Source: Corallococcus macrosporus DSM 14697
GTDB taxonomy: Bacteria; Myxococcota; Myxococcia; Myxococcales; Myxococcaceae
Assembly (NCBI RefSeq): GCF_002305895.1
Contig: NZ_CP022203.1
Coordinates: forward strand, 5,496,501-5,560,500
Length of the DNA: 64,000 nucleotides
Direction: 5' to 3'
Every line of letters starts with the position of its first letter. Position 1 is the stretch's first letter. The position numbers and the translations under genes are program-made. Positions 45,446-54,856 of the stretch are shown here, one piece after another. A model generated the notes under the pieces. It worked only from the letters and a program-made list of their open reading frames with translations, was not told the origin of the DNA and ran no database searches.

Positions 45446-46372
45446 GTGCCCGCGTCACCTGTCGCCCTTCTCGCGGTGCTCATGCTCCTCTCTGGAGCCG
45501 AGACCGCTCAACCGTCTTCTACGGCTGCGAGCCCCGAGGTGCGCCGTGTCGATCTCCTGGCGGAGTCATCCGAGGCGATGCCGCCCACCGAGGTCCAGAT
45601 AAGCCCACGCGTATCCACCACTTTCGAGTTCGACGCCGCCCTCGATCCGGCGAAGCTCGTACTTGAGGGCGAAATGCGATTCTCACTCGTGGACCTCGGG
45701 CGCAACACGCTCCGGCTGGTGCCCTCGGAGCAAGTCTTGCCCGGCGAGCGCCTGCGGCTGACAGTGCTCTTCCAGGACGGCTCGGTCCCCCGAGGGGCTG
45801 CCTTTGTCCTCGTCGCCCACCCCGCACGCGCCGAGCGACTCATAGAGGTGTGGCGTCAGCCTCGATCGGCGGAGTCCTACCAGCAGGAGGCGATGGCAGC
45901 CCGTGCTGAGACTCAGCGCTGCCACGAGGAGAACGCGCGGCTGCGCGCGGAGTACGAAGGTCCAGGGGGCATCGCCGGGCTCCTGGCCACCGGCATCATC
46001 AAAGAGGAAGGCGTCGATGCGAAGTACCTCCTGGTCAACAAGGAGCTCCACCAACATCCCGGCAATGCGCTCCGGACACTGCGGGCATGGAGCTACCGCG
46101 CCCCCGCCCGCGTGGCTCTCTCGGTCGAGTTTGAGAACCTGGATGCTGCCCATCCCTGGTCAGCGGAAGGCGCATCGCTGGTGAGCAGGACGGGCGCATC
46201 GCTGAAGACTCTGACGGTCTGGCAGAAGGACCCGATCTCTCGTGATCAACTCGGACGCGTCGTGGTGGAAGCGGAAGCAACACCCGATGCGGCCCGAGGC
46301 ACGTACACCCTGAAGCTGTGGGGACCGGGCGGACTGCGCGCCATCACGCTCTCCGGCGTGACGTTCCCGTAG
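45446..46372 (+). CDS. DUF2381-family exported protein
   Basis: 308 residues with a signal peptide (MPASPVALLAVLMLLSGAETA). Conserved elements of the myxobacterial DUF2381 family (TIGR02268) are present: TEVQISPRVSTTFEFDAAL, LRLVPSEQVLPGERLRLTVLF, FVLVAHPARAERLIEVWRQP, and a C-terminal domain ending LRAITLSGVTFP. Function unknown; family members repeatedly occur beside Ser/Thr kinase genes. GTG start 9 bp after the kinase stop with GAGG upstream. Confidence 0.93.
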   Translation: MPASPVALLAVLMLLSGAETAQPSSTAASPEVRRVDLLAESSEAMPPTEVQISPRVSTTFEFDAALDPAKLVLEGEMRFSLVDLGRNTLRLVPSEQVLPGERLRLTVLFQDGSVPRGAAFVLVAHPARAERLIEVWRQPRSAESYQQEAMAARAETQRCHEENARLRAEYEGPGGIAGLLATGIIKEEGVDAKYLLVNKELHQHPGNALRTLRAWSYRAPARVALSVEFENLDAAHPWSAEGASLVSRTGASLKTLTVWQKDPISRDQLGRVVVEAEATPDAARGTYTLKLWGPGGLRAITLSGVTFP

Positions 46373-46634
46373 ACACGCCGTCAGCCTCACGCGCGCGTCC
46401 CGGCGCCGATTCAGCCCGAAGCACCTGTCTCTATCCGGTACTGCACGACTCCCTGCCTCTGTGACCCCTCCGTATTCGTGTGGTTCAACAGTGATGCGCA
46501 GGCGAGCTTCATCCGTGCAGCAAGTTGGATGCGCTCAGGATTCACACAAGCTGAGGACAGGCGACCAAATCAGACGAGCTTGAGACAGAACGGGGAAACG
46601 AGCGCGAGGCGACGGCACTTTCTACATGCCAAGC

Positions 46635-47657
46635 TCAGTCGCTCACGTGCGCTCGTGTTTCCTCGCGAAACAGCTGGAGGACGGTATTGAATGAGCCGGC
46701 ACCGAGCGCGCGGCAAAACGCCTCCAACTGCATGGACCATGCGAAGCCCGCCCGCGGATTGAGAAAGCCAAGCGCCCCAAGTTGATGGCCGAATGGATCG
46801 CAAGCATTCATGCACGCATAGCCGAGCATCTGAAAGAGGTGTTCGCGGGAGAGACTCCCCTTTCTTGGGTCGAGACACTTGACGTCGTACAACGTCCGGC
46901 CCGCAATGAAGTCGCCGTCGGAGGCGGCAAGGCGACCTACTCTCGGCCATTGAGGGTTGTAGACGAAGGGCTGCTCCCGCGGGAGGAGCAGAAGCATGCT
47001 CCGGCATGTCCGGCGGAACTCCTCCAAAACATCCCCAGGAAACGGAGCGCCAAGAGCCGTCCTCAAATCGCGCCCGACCGGGAGCAAGGGTCTGAGCCGT
47101 GCAAGGCCCGCAGCAGCGCGCTCTCCCGCCCGGAAGAGTCCCTCGAAGATTGCAACGATAAAGAGCGCCGCTGCCTCCTCCGGTTCGGGACACCTACCTG
47201 GAGGAACGGTCCAGAGCACCTGCCTTATCTCTTCTGCCAGCGATCCAAAGCCCTGAGGCACAACAACGCGAAGGAACACCTGGTCGATGCCACGTGGTCC
47301 ATAAGGGTCCCTTTCATGCCAAACCAACCCTGCCCGCCTTGAAGTGCTCGGTGCATCCGGAATCCAGGGCAGAACGGGTGGTGCCTTGTCCCAGGCGCGC
47401 TTGGAGGGTGTCCCGATCCGCTGAAGCCCAATGAAGGCATCGAGAGCAGTCCCTGCGAGAGCGGGAAAGGGGGCGTCCCCACCACCGTGCACCCGTCCCA
47501 CCAGACGCATGGCGCGAGTGGCGTGCTCGGCAACTTCACCAGCGGACGGAGCCACCCGAAGCCAGAACGAATGCCGAGCGAACCGGCTCACGGTTCCGAG
47601 CGAGGTGCCCGGCGCGCCTCGATTCCTCCGGCGACTCTCTGGAGAAGTTGCGCCCAT
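46635..47657 (-). CDS. Hypothetical protein with PD-(D/E)XK-nuclease-like C-terminus
   Basis: About 340 residues. The C-terminal third has GDFIAGRTLYDVKCLDPR followed by LFQMLGYACMNACDPFG, the D...(D/E)-x-K plus Q...Y spacing of RecB-like PD-(D/E)XK domains. The N-terminal part is Arg/Ala/Pro-rich with no recognised fold. The start is uncertain: the frame is open to a GTG at 47804. G+C is somewhat lower than neighbouring core genes and the gene stands alone, so it may be acquired. Nuclease function is inference from motif spacing. Confidence 0.65.
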   Translation of the reverse strand: MGATSPESRRRNRGAPGTSLGTVSRFARHSFWLRVAPSAGEVAEHATRAMRLVGRVHGGGDAPFPALAGTALDAFIGLQRIGTPSKRAWDKAPPVLPWIPDAPSTSRRAGLVWHERDPYGPRGIDQVFLRVVVPQGFGSLAEEIRQVLWTVPPGRCPEPEEAAALFIVAIFEGLFRAGERAAAGLARLRPLLPVGRDLRTALGAPFPGDVLEEFRRTCRSMLLLLPREQPFVYNPQWPRVGRLAASDGDFIAGRTLYDVKCLDPRKGSLSREHLFQMLGYACMNACDPFGHQLGALGFLNPRAGFAWSMQLEAFCRALGAGSFNTVLQLFREETRAHVSD

Positions 47658-48170
47658 GCTCCCGGAGTGTGGCACGAGGGAGAGACCTCTCGCCAGTCGG
47701 AGGCTCTCCGGACGAAGAGCTACAGCGGCACGCCACGCCATAGGGAGCGGTTGGATTTTCCGAGCCAGCCGGAGTCGTGGCCCAAACTCCTTCAAGCACT
47801 TCACCCATTTTCGCTGAAATCACCGCCAATGATCCTCCGCGATCCCAGCGGCAACAAGGTTCCAACCATCCCCCTTTATCCACAAGTAGGCGTAGAGCAT
47901 CACAACGTCGTCGCGGGGCTTGTTGAAACACTGAGGCGCGTTCGAGACCTGCTCCAAGCTGCTTCTGCTTGAACTCGTTCCACCTGCGCCCAAACTTGCG
48001 CCATTTGCGTCAATTCCAAACCTAACAGGTCGGATTGGGATTCACGCTGGCGAAAGCCCCTGTCTCTATTGATTCTCACACTCGGCTTCAGTTCACCACA
48101 GTGCCACCCATTGACACTTACAGTGAACACATGAACTCCTCTGGTGTGAATCACCAGGGGGCGTATATCC
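47658..48170. other. Intergenic region before the eCIS locus
   Basis: No supported gene, though the first 150 bp could be the 5' part of the preceding gene if it starts at 47804. The last 40 bp before the eCIS_core gene hold an imperfect inverted repeat (CCTCTGGTG, five bases, CACCAGGGG at 48138-48160) and A/T-richer DNA, so the locus promoter is probably around 48050-48140. Confidence 0.45.
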
Positions 48171-51100
48171 GTGAGCCGAGCGACTTCAAAGTCGGTACGC
48201 CGGAATGAGTCGACCCGGCCTTCGGATTCGTCGAGGCACCTTGAGAGCGCACCGTCGGAGCGTTCCACGCCCGGCGTCCCCGCATTCCTGCGGGGAGGGC
48301 CCAGCGAGAGTGGCCCTGGCGCCCGCCCTCGCCCCTCCACATCAGCCGCATCGGGCGTCCCGCGCTACATGCGCGGCGGACTGACGACGCCCCTCGGCGC
48401 TCCCGTCCAGGCGAAATGCGCTGCATGCGAATCCGGAAGCGGCCCGTGCTCAGCGTGTGGCGACAAGGACGCCGTACAGCCCAAGGAGGCCGGTGGCACC
48501 GTGGAGTCACGGCCCTCGGCCATCCGACGCGAGGCCCATGCCGGCGTGAAGGATGCCAGCGCTCCCCTTCCCCACTTCGCACTGCTCCAGTGGGCCTTCG
48601 GCCGCCATGACCTGTCGAACATCAAGGCCCGCGTGGGCGGCGAGGCCGCGCTCGCAAACGAGCGGATGGGGGCCCATGCCTTCACCACGGGCAATCACAT
48701 CGCCTTCCGCGCACCGCCGGACTTGAGGCTGGCGGCGCACGAAGCAGCCCACGCGGTCCAACAGCAGGCGGGCGTACAGCTCCAGGATGGCGTGGGCCAC
48801 CCAGGAGATCCGTACGAACGCCAGGCGGATGAAGCCGCTGACGCCGTCGTCCGAGGCGAGACCGCCGAGCCCATCCTCAACCGCACCGTGGGCCCCCCCG
48901 GCCCCTCCGTCGCGGAAACCTCACCGAGCGAAGCCCCCGTCCAGCGCTTCCTGGCCGTCAATGCCCAACGCCTCTTCGAGCCTCCCGCGGCACCGTCTCG
49001 AAGGCCCAGGGCGCAAGGTGCAGGTGGCGCCTCCCCCGGTGGCGCACGCACGTCCGCTGAAGCCCGCTCATCCCAGGACGAGAGTTCCACCGAAAACAGC
49101 TCGGGAGACGCTGGGAGCGCGCTCGGCGCCGCGGCGGGGCCGGCGACAGATGCACTGAGTGACGGCCCTCAGGAACCCACGAGCGCCACGCCTGCTCCCC
49201 CAGGCGCTCCCGATTCCGCCCAGGAGTGCAGCGGAGGCAGCGAAAACGCAACCTGCTACACGGTCGACATTGAAGAGCCGGAGACGGAACCCGAGCAGGA
49301 GCCTCCCGAGCCCGAGCCCACGGAGTCGCAGGAGGCCGCATCCAGCGTCAGCCCGGACGCCGAGGAGCAGGACATCTGCCCCATCGAGGAGGCCATCTCC
49401 CAGCAGGCCCCCTCGCCCGATGAAGCCACGGCACCCGCGCAGTCGACCCTAGAGAGCAATGTTTCCACCCCGGAAGCCACTGCATCCTCCTCGGAAGCAG
49501 CCCCTGCGAGGGACACCGCCGCCACGCAGGCCCCAGAGGACTCTGGAGCTCGCGGCGCGGCCCCCGAGGAAGATGCAGCGAATGAGGCCGCTCGTGCGCC
49601 GCTGAATGAAGCCATCGCCACAACGGAGGTCCAGCGCTGGGATGCCGTGGCATCCCATGGCAACGCGTCCACCGCGCTCGCCAACGCCGGAGCAGGCGCC
49701 CTCGCGCTCCGGAGCGGTGCCCAGTTCGTACCGACGCCGGGCGCAACCGCGCAGGACGACGCTCCACGTGTGGCCGCGAACGCACGGGCGGACACGTTCT
49801 TCCGTCATGCGGCCGACCGAGTCGAGGACGCGGTCCTCCTCACCCTGGATGACGTCCCAGCGCGCATCGGTGCGCTCTCCGAGACGTACAAGAGCGCCAT
49901 CTCCGCCTCCATGGAGGAACAGAAGGCGGCCATCAGCGCCAGCGTCGAGCAGGCACGCGTCGCCGCCACCGCCCAGGCAGACGGCGCCCGCCAGCACGTC
50001 CTGTCCGAGCACGAGGCCACCGTCACCACCATCCACTCGGAGACGGACAGCGCGCTCGCCTCGCTCCAGGCCACCTACGACTCCAGCCTGATGCTCGTTG
50101 ACGAGCAGGAGTCCAGCACGCTGGACAGCGTCAACTCCCTCTACACCCAGGCCCGCATTGCCCACGAAGCACTCGGCCCGACAGTGGGCGATGAGTGCGT
50201 CCAACTCGGCGAGGAGTACGCGGAGGAATACGAGGGCTGCAAAATCAACGAGAAGGACAGCTTCTTCGCGGGCTACCTCACCGACCGCCGCGCCGAGGCC
50301 CAGATGAAGGCCGCGCGTGAGACGGCCAAGGGCTACCGAAAGAGCCTGGTGGACACGGCCACGAAGCAGGCCGGCGAGGCGATGAAGGGGCGCCAGCGAG
50401 ACCGCTGCGGCGTCATCGCCGCGGCCCGCCGCGCCCGCGAAACGCTCGACACCCAGTACGAGCAACTCGTCTCCGCGCTGGAGAGCAGCCGTACGCAGGC
50501 GCTGTCCCAGGCGGAGACCACCCGCGACTCGATGCTCGCCTCCGTCGACTCGGCCTTCATCGCCGAGCTGAGCCGGCTGGACCGCCATGAGCACGACCAG
50601 CGCCAGTCCGTCAACGACACGGGCTATCTGCAACAAGTCCTCATCGAGCTGGCGGCCTTCGCCTCGGCGGCGTCCATCCAGAATGCCGTGACGGGCGCCA
50701 TCGACACCCTGGTGCAGGCGCTCACGGGCGTGCGCGACCTGTTCGCCACGCAATCCGCGCCAGAGGGCGAACACCTGGAGCGTATCCTCGCGCAAGCCAT
50801 GGGCGGGCTCGAAGGCGGGCTGGATGGCCTCGTCTCCCAGGTGGAGCACGGAGCCGCAGGCGCCCTGGAGCGCGTGGAAGGCGTGGGCAACCAGGGGCTG
50901 GCGGCCATGCTGCGGCTGGGCCAGTCCTCCGAGGAAGCGACAGCGGCCCTGGTCGACTCCTTCACGGCCTCCATGGGCGCCTTGGCGGCGGGAGCGACCA
51001 CGGGCTTCGGCCAGCAGCGCGATGCGTTCGCCACGCAAACCCAGCAGGTGGCCTCGGACGGAGCCACCGGCCTGGAGGCCGTGGCCACCGGCTTCGAAAC

Positions 51101-52760
51101 GACCTGCACGACGATTCTCACCCACGTCGAGAGCGCACTGGTCGACTCCGCCGACGCGCTGGAGCAGAGCCTCCGCGCCTCCAAGGCCCAGCTCGACTGC
51201 GACATTCCCATCCAGGCCCAGGAGGCGGCCTCGAAGGAACAACCCGCCTGGAAGGGTGTGCTGGCGGTGGTGCTCATCATCGCCATCGTCATCGTGGTGG
51301 CGCTGGTCATCGGCCCGGCGGTCATTGGCGCGGTGGGCGCGGCGGCGAGCGCGCTGGGCGCCGGAGCGGCCGCGGCGACCATTGGCACCATCGTGGGCGG
51401 TGCCATCATCGGCGCGGCGACGTCGGCCACCATCCAGGTCCTCAACAACTGGGCGTCGGGCGAGCGCCTCATGGCGGGCGTGGGCAAGGCCGCGCTGATG
51501 GGCGCGATTGGCGGCGTGTTCGGCGCGGGCGCGGGCGCCATCATCCAGAACGCCGTCAAGAGCGTGGCCCTTCAGTTCGTGGCCAACATCGCCGCTGATG
51601 CGGTGCTGGAAGTCGGCACCCAGCTCATCACGGGCGAGTTCTCCTGGCAGTCGCTGGGAATGTCCGTGCTGATGTCCGTCGTCACCGGCGGCTTCGGCGA
51701 AGTCCCTCGCATCAAGCGCGTGCAGCAGCGGTGGATGGCTCGCGGCGCTGGCATCGTGCCTGGTTCACGAGCTCGCGCCTTCCGGGAGTCCATTGCTCCT
51801 CGCCCCCCTGCGGAGAGCGAGGCCGTCACGCCGGCGGGTCCACGGCCCGAGGCCGAAGCCGAAGCGAGCACAACGCCACGGCCCGAGGCCGAGGCCGACG
51901 TCACGACACCACGTCCCACGGCGGAAACAGACGTTGCCACGCCCCCACGCCCTGAGGTGGAGACCGAAGTCGCATCGCCCCCACGGCCCGAGGCAGAAGT
52001 AGCGAGCACCGCGACTCCGCGCCCTGAAGCCCAATCGGAACCCAGCACAACGATTCACCCGAACACCGAGACAGAGCCCTCCCTCACACCGGAGTTGACT
52101 GACACTGCGCTGGGTGCTGGCGGCACGGCCAAGGACGTCACGAAGATGGGCGAAGTGGCCCCTGATCCTGCAAGGCAGCAGGAGACGAGTGCTGCAGCCC
52201 CGGGCCGGGGATTGGTGCATCGAGTTGGCGGAGGGTCGCGCTCTCGCACTCCGCTGTCTCCGGACGAGTTGGCACAGGCCCAGCGGTACGCAGAGGCCCT
52301 TGGAATGCCTCGAGACAAGATCGTCACAAGTCAGCCTGACACGGAGACTTCGTGGGGAGAAGTCTTCGGGCAGGAGCGGCTCTATATCGCCAACGACCTG
52401 AAGCCGACGCCAGCAGCAGGTCAGTCACTGTCGGCCAACCAGCGGGTTTCCGAGCGAGGTGCGCTTGCTCATGAGATTGTCGGGCACCGAGAGGCGAGCC
52501 TAGCCGGCCGGTCACAGACTCCCCGGGACTACGAGACGTGGACACGACTTAGCGAGCAACAGCAGTTGTTGCTGACAAACCTTGAAGAGGCACAGGCAAG
52601 CCTGCGTGCCGCCAAGTTCGCTCCGGGGCTCTCGAAATACGAGCGAAAGATCCTCTTCAAGGATGCGATGGAGCGCCTCGGTAAGGTAGGAATGGGCGTC
52701 GATGATGTTCACCGACTCAATCTCTTTCTTGAGAGCCGGACCGCTGGGGGTTCGCCGTGA
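48171..52760 (+). CDS. eCIS_core (DUF4157) domain protein, putative injection-system effector
   Basis: 1,529 residues. N-terminus: paired motifs GVPAFLRGG and GVPRYMRGG, a CxxC-CxxC cluster (CAACESGSGPCSAC), then the eCIS_core domain with LSNIKARVGG, HIAFRAPPDLRLAAHEAAHAV (HExxH at about 190-194) and GDPYERQADEAADAV. Middle: Glu/Pro-rich linker, then coiled coils (ISASMEEQKAAISASVEQAR). Residues about 1030-1180 are strongly hydrophobic (VLIIAIVIVVALVIG and Gly/Ala-rich helices), like pore or translocation regions of polymorphic toxins. A Pro/Glu repeat follows, then a distinct 200-residue C-terminal domain with ALAHEIVGHREASLAGR. The layout (targeting core, translocation region, variable tip) fits a toxin cargo. 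GTG start with GGGGG upstream; coupled by GTGA to the next gene. Confidence 0.88.
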   Translation: MSRATSKSVRRNESTRPSDSSRHLESAPSERSTPGVPAFLRGGPSESGPGARPRPSTSAASGVPRYMRGGLTTPLGAPVQAKCAACESGSGPCSACGDKDAVQPKEAGGTVESRPSAIRREAHAGVKDASAPLPHFALLQWAFGRHDLSNIKARVGGEAALANERMGAHAFTTGNHIAFRAPPDLRLAAHEAAHAVQQQAGVQLQDGVGHPGDPYERQADEAADAVVRGETAEPILNRTVGPPGPSVAETSPSEAPVQRFLAVNAQRLFEPPAAPSRRPRAQGAGGASPGGARTSAEARSSQDESSTENSSGDAGSALGAAAGPATDALSDGPQEPTSATPAPPGAPDSAQECSGGSENATCYTVDIEEPETEPEQEPPEPEPTESQEAASSVSPDAEEQDICPIEEAISQQAPSPDEATAPAQSTLESNVSTPEATASSSEAAPARDTAATQAPEDSGARGAAPEEDAANEAARAPLNEAIATTEVQRWDAVASHGNASTALANAGAGALALRSGAQFVPTPGATAQDDAPRVAANARADTFFRHAADRVEDAVLLTLDDVPARIGALSETYKSAISASMEEQKAAISASVEQARVAATAQADGARQHVLSEHEATVTTIHSETDSALASLQATYDSSLMLVDEQESSTLDSVNSLYTQARIAHEALGPTVGDECVQLGEEYAEEYEGCKINEKDSFFAGYLTDRRAEAQMKAARETAKGYRKSLVDTATKQAGEAMKGRQRDRCGVIAAARRARETLDTQYEQLVSALESSRTQALSQAETTRDSMLASVDSAFIAELSRLDRHEHDQRQSVNDTGYLQQVLIELAAFASAASIQNAVTGAIDTLVQALTGVRDLFATQSAPEGEHLERILAQAMGGLEGGLDGLVSQVEHGAAGALERVEGVGNQGLAAMLRLGQSSEEATAALVDSFTASMGALAAGATTGFGQQRDAFATQTQQVASDGATGLEAVATGFETTCTTILTHVESALVDSADALEQSLRASKAQLDCDIPIQAQEAASKEQPAWKGVLAVVLIIAIVIVVALVIGPAVIGAVGAAASALGAGAAAATIGTIVGGAIIGAATSATIQVLNNWASGERLMAGVGKAALMGAIGGVFGAGAGAIIQNAVKSVALQFVANIAADAVLEVGTQLITGEFSWQSLGMSVLMSVVTGGFGEVPRIKRVQQRWMARGAGIVPGSRARAFRESIAPRPPAESEAVTPAGPRPEAEAEASTTPRPEAEADVTTPRPTAETDVATPPRPEVETEVASPPRPEAEVASTATPRPEAQSEPSTTIHPNTETEPSLTPELTDTALGAGGTAKDVTKMGEVAPDPARQQETSAAAPGRGLVHRVGGGSRSRTPLSPDELAQAQRYAEALGMPRDKIVTSQPDTETSWGEVFGQERLYIANDLKPTPAAGQSLSANQRVSERGALAHEIVGHREASLAGRSQTPRDYETWTRLSEQQQLLLTNLEEAQASLRAAKFAPGLSKYERKILFKDAMERLGKVGMGVDDVHRLNLFLESRTAGGSP
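51829..52060 (+). repeat. Coding repeats of a Pro-Arg-Pro-Glu linker
   Basis: Repeated units encoding TPRPEAEA, TTPRPTAETDVA and PPRPEVETEVA form an extended linker between the hydrophobic region and the C-terminal domain of the eCIS_core protein, where polymorphic toxins often recombine. Confidence 0.75.
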
Positions 52761-52954
52761 CGGAATCAGAACGCGCAGAGCAGGCCGTACTTCGAGCAAT
52801 CAGCATGGTCCGAGAGGGGCAGGTCCCAAATGAGAAGTGCGTCTACTGCGGTGGCCTGATTCAGGTGGTCGGTGCTCCCCCTGGAGGGCCCTTCACGCAG
52901 TTCTACTTCACATGCCCTTGCAAGAAGTCCTCCGGCTTCCTGAAGGGAATCTGA
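52757..52954 (+). CDS. Small zinc-ribbon protein, candidate immunity factor
   Basis: 65 residues, overlapping the effector gene by 4 nt (GTGA). An acidic helix (ESERAEQAVLRAISMVREG) is followed by KCVYCGGLIQV and FTCPCKKSSG, a CxxC...CxC zinc-ribbon pattern. Small genes tightly coupled downstream of a toxin are often immunity genes, but eCIS effectors do not always need one, so this is inference. No family recognised. Confidence 0.7.
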   Translation: MTESERAEQAVLRAISMVREGQVPNEKCVYCGGLIQVVGAPPGGPFTQFYFTCPCKKSSGFLKGI

Positions 52955-53103
52955 TCAGGTGTTGTCCAGCAGATGAGGTCCCGAGCCGGCCTCCCGATGC
53001 CCACAGCCACAAACACGCCTGGGAATTGAGCCATGTTCTGTTACCGAAGGGCTCGCCTGCGGTTCGACGGCCCTACGCCACTCGTGAAGAATCGGAGGCA
53101 GGC

Positions 53104-54111
53104 ATGACGTCGAACGCGCGAGACCTCCTCCAGGCCCTTCAGCAGAAGAAGGCCCGCGCGCGTGACCTTCAGCTCCACGGTACCGACCTCGCGGGCGCAC
53201 AGCTTGACGGTCTGCACGGAGACAATCTCGAGCTGGGCCAGGCCAGCCTGCGCGGCGCCAGCCTCCGTGGCGCTCGCCTCACCGCCTGTTCGCTGGAACG
53301 GGCGGTGCTCGACGAAGCCGTGCTGGAGGGCGCGGCGCTGCGGCAGTGCCGGCTCGACGGCGCCCACCTGGCACGCGCCCACCTCGCCGGGGCCCGCCTT
53401 GAGGACAGCTTCGCGCGCGGCACGGACCTGTCCCAAGCGGACCTGCGCAAAGCCCGGCTCTCGGAGACCTCCTTCGCGCGCGCCATCCTCCGCGAGGCCA
53501 TCCTGGACGGAGCAGAAGGCGTCGGCGTGGAGCTTCGTGGCGCGGACCTCACGGGCGCGTCGCTCGTGGACGCACGGCTCGACGAGGCGGATTTCCGCGG
53601 CGCCGACCTGACGGGCGCGAACCTGTCGGGAGGGAGCTTCCGCCATGCGGACTTCCGAGGCGCCGTGCTGGACGGCGTGCAGTGGACCGGGAGCGACCGC
53701 ACCGGCGCCCGCTTCGACGCGGAAGACAGCCCCTTGCCGCCGTCCAGCGAATCGAGCGCCCCACCCACGCCCCCCGAGCACTTCGATGCCACGGCGCTCG
53801 CCACCTGGCTCGGAAGCGTGATGGAACACGCGGTGCGCACCGCGCCTGGCACGACGCACGGCGATTCCAAGCGAGGCCCGGAGACTCCCGCCGAGTTGTT
53901 GCAGCTCCTCGGCTCGATTCAGCAGGACCTTGGCGCACGCGGCGTCGAGCTCCCGGACCTGACCTCACGCCTCCAACCCCTCCTCTCTGCCCTGGAGCAG
54001 GGAGGCGATGAGCCGCCCGAAGAATGGAAGGCCTGGCTCGACGCTGCGCGTGAATCCAGCGCCGAAGAGCTCGTTCGGGCCCTGCTCGCCCGACTTCAGA
54101 TGCCTCGCTGA
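53104..54111 (+). CDS. Pentapeptide-repeat protein
   Basis: 335 residues. About residues 20-200 are pentapeptide repeats with A(D/N)Lxx spacing (for example LRGASLRGARLTACS, LRGADLTGASLVDARL, FRGADLTGANLSGG), which fold into a right-handed quadrilateral helix. A Pro/Ser-rich linker leads to a helical C-terminal domain (LLQLLGSIQQDLGARGVELP). Such proteins can mimic DNA or form rigid rods; within an eCIS locus a structural or effector role is possible. The start follows GGAGG. About 150 bp separate it from the preceding small gene. Confidence 0.9.
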   Translation: MTSNARDLLQALQQKKARARDLQLHGTDLAGAQLDGLHGDNLELGQASLRGASLRGARLTACSLERAVLDEAVLEGAALRQCRLDGAHLARAHLAGARLEDSFARGTDLSQADLRKARLSETSFARAILREAILDGAEGVGVELRGADLTGASLVDARLDEADFRGADLTGANLSGGSFRHADFRGAVLDGVQWTGSDRTGARFDAEDSPLPPSSESSAPPTPPEHFDATALATWLGSVMEHAVRTAPGTTHGDSKRGPETPAELLQLLGSIQQDLGARGVELPDLTSRLQPLLSALEQGGDEPPEEWKAWLDAARESSAEELVRALLARLQMPR

Positions 54112-54262
54112 GCAACACCTACCGTCGCAACGGGTTTCACTCAATTCACCCATCGCATGAGGTGACTTGACTCAGTGTGGATGTTTCGACACCATACCCA
54201 TACTCGAAGGCGAATCACATTCACCTTCAGAACATCCACGCGGTGCGCTTGGGGGGACCAAC

Positions 54263-54856
54263 GTGGCCGGCTTTTCCGCCATCTACTCAGTAGGCGATTC
54301 GCTGGTCTCGTATCTGCGACACGCCTACGAGCTGTCTCATGAGGCCGAAGGCCTGCCCACGTGCCGCTTCGAGCTCGTGCCCAGCGGGAAGATGGCGGGA
54401 AGCGAGACCAACGCGGCTCCGGTCGAAATCCCTGGCGTCACCCTCTTCCTCTACCGCGTCGCCGTCAACGAGCACCTGCGCAACGAGCCACGCGCTGAAG
54501 CGCCTCCACCGCTCGCGCTCGACCTGCACTACCTGCTCACTGTCTGGACTGAGAATGTCGACGATGAGCACCGCATCATGGCCTGGGTCATGCTGCAGCT
54601 TCACACGCACAATGCGTTGAGCGCCTCGGACCTGTCTCCCGTGGGTGTGTGGGGCCCGGACGAGCTGGTGCAAATCGTCCCCGCGGAGATTCCCCAGGAA
54701 GACGTCCTGCGGATGTGGGACGCCCTGCGGCGCCCGTACCGCCCCTCCGTCACCTACGTCGCCCGGGTGGTGTGCATCGACGTGCAGGGCAAACCCGCCG
54801 GCAGGCCCGTGGTGGCACGGCGCTTCGACTTCACGGACGAGGTGCCCAGGCGATGA
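54263..54856 (+). CDS. DUF4255 (Pvc16-type) tail terminator/cap protein
   Basis: 197 residues with the Pvc16/Afp16 N-terminal domain: FSAIYSVGDSLVSYLRHAYEL, VTLFLYRVAVNEHLRNEP, LALDLHYLLTVWTENVDDEH and VARRFDFTDE. In Photorhabdus PVC and Serratia Afp particles this protein caps the tube and ends sheath assembly. The GTG start follows GGGGGGA; a longer frame begins in non-coding-looking sequence. Its stop overlaps the next gene by ATGA; this looks like the first gene of the structural operon. Confidence 0.92.
   Translation: MAGFSAIYSVGDSLVSYLRHAYELSHEAEGLPTCRFELVPSGKMAGSETNAAPVEIPGVTLFLYRVAVNEHLRNEPRAEAPPPLALDLHYLLTVWTENVDDEHRIMAWVMLQLHTHNALSASDLSPVGVWGPDELVQIVPAEIPQEDVLRMWDALRRPYRPSVTYVARVVCIDVQGKPAGRPVVARRFDFTDEVPRR

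Noticed and set aside
47487-47972. Plus-strand frames of 130-160 codons between 46.8 and 48.0 kb
   Set aside because: They lie opposite or beside the PD-(D/E)XK-like gene, lack ribosome-binding sites and have composition typical of shadow frames.
52500-52600. HEIVGH in the effector tip as a zincin (HExxH) site
   Set aside because: Spacing is HExxxH, not HExxH, and no downstream third ligand is obvious, so I do not call it a metalloprotease. The N-terminal HEAAH does fit HExxH.
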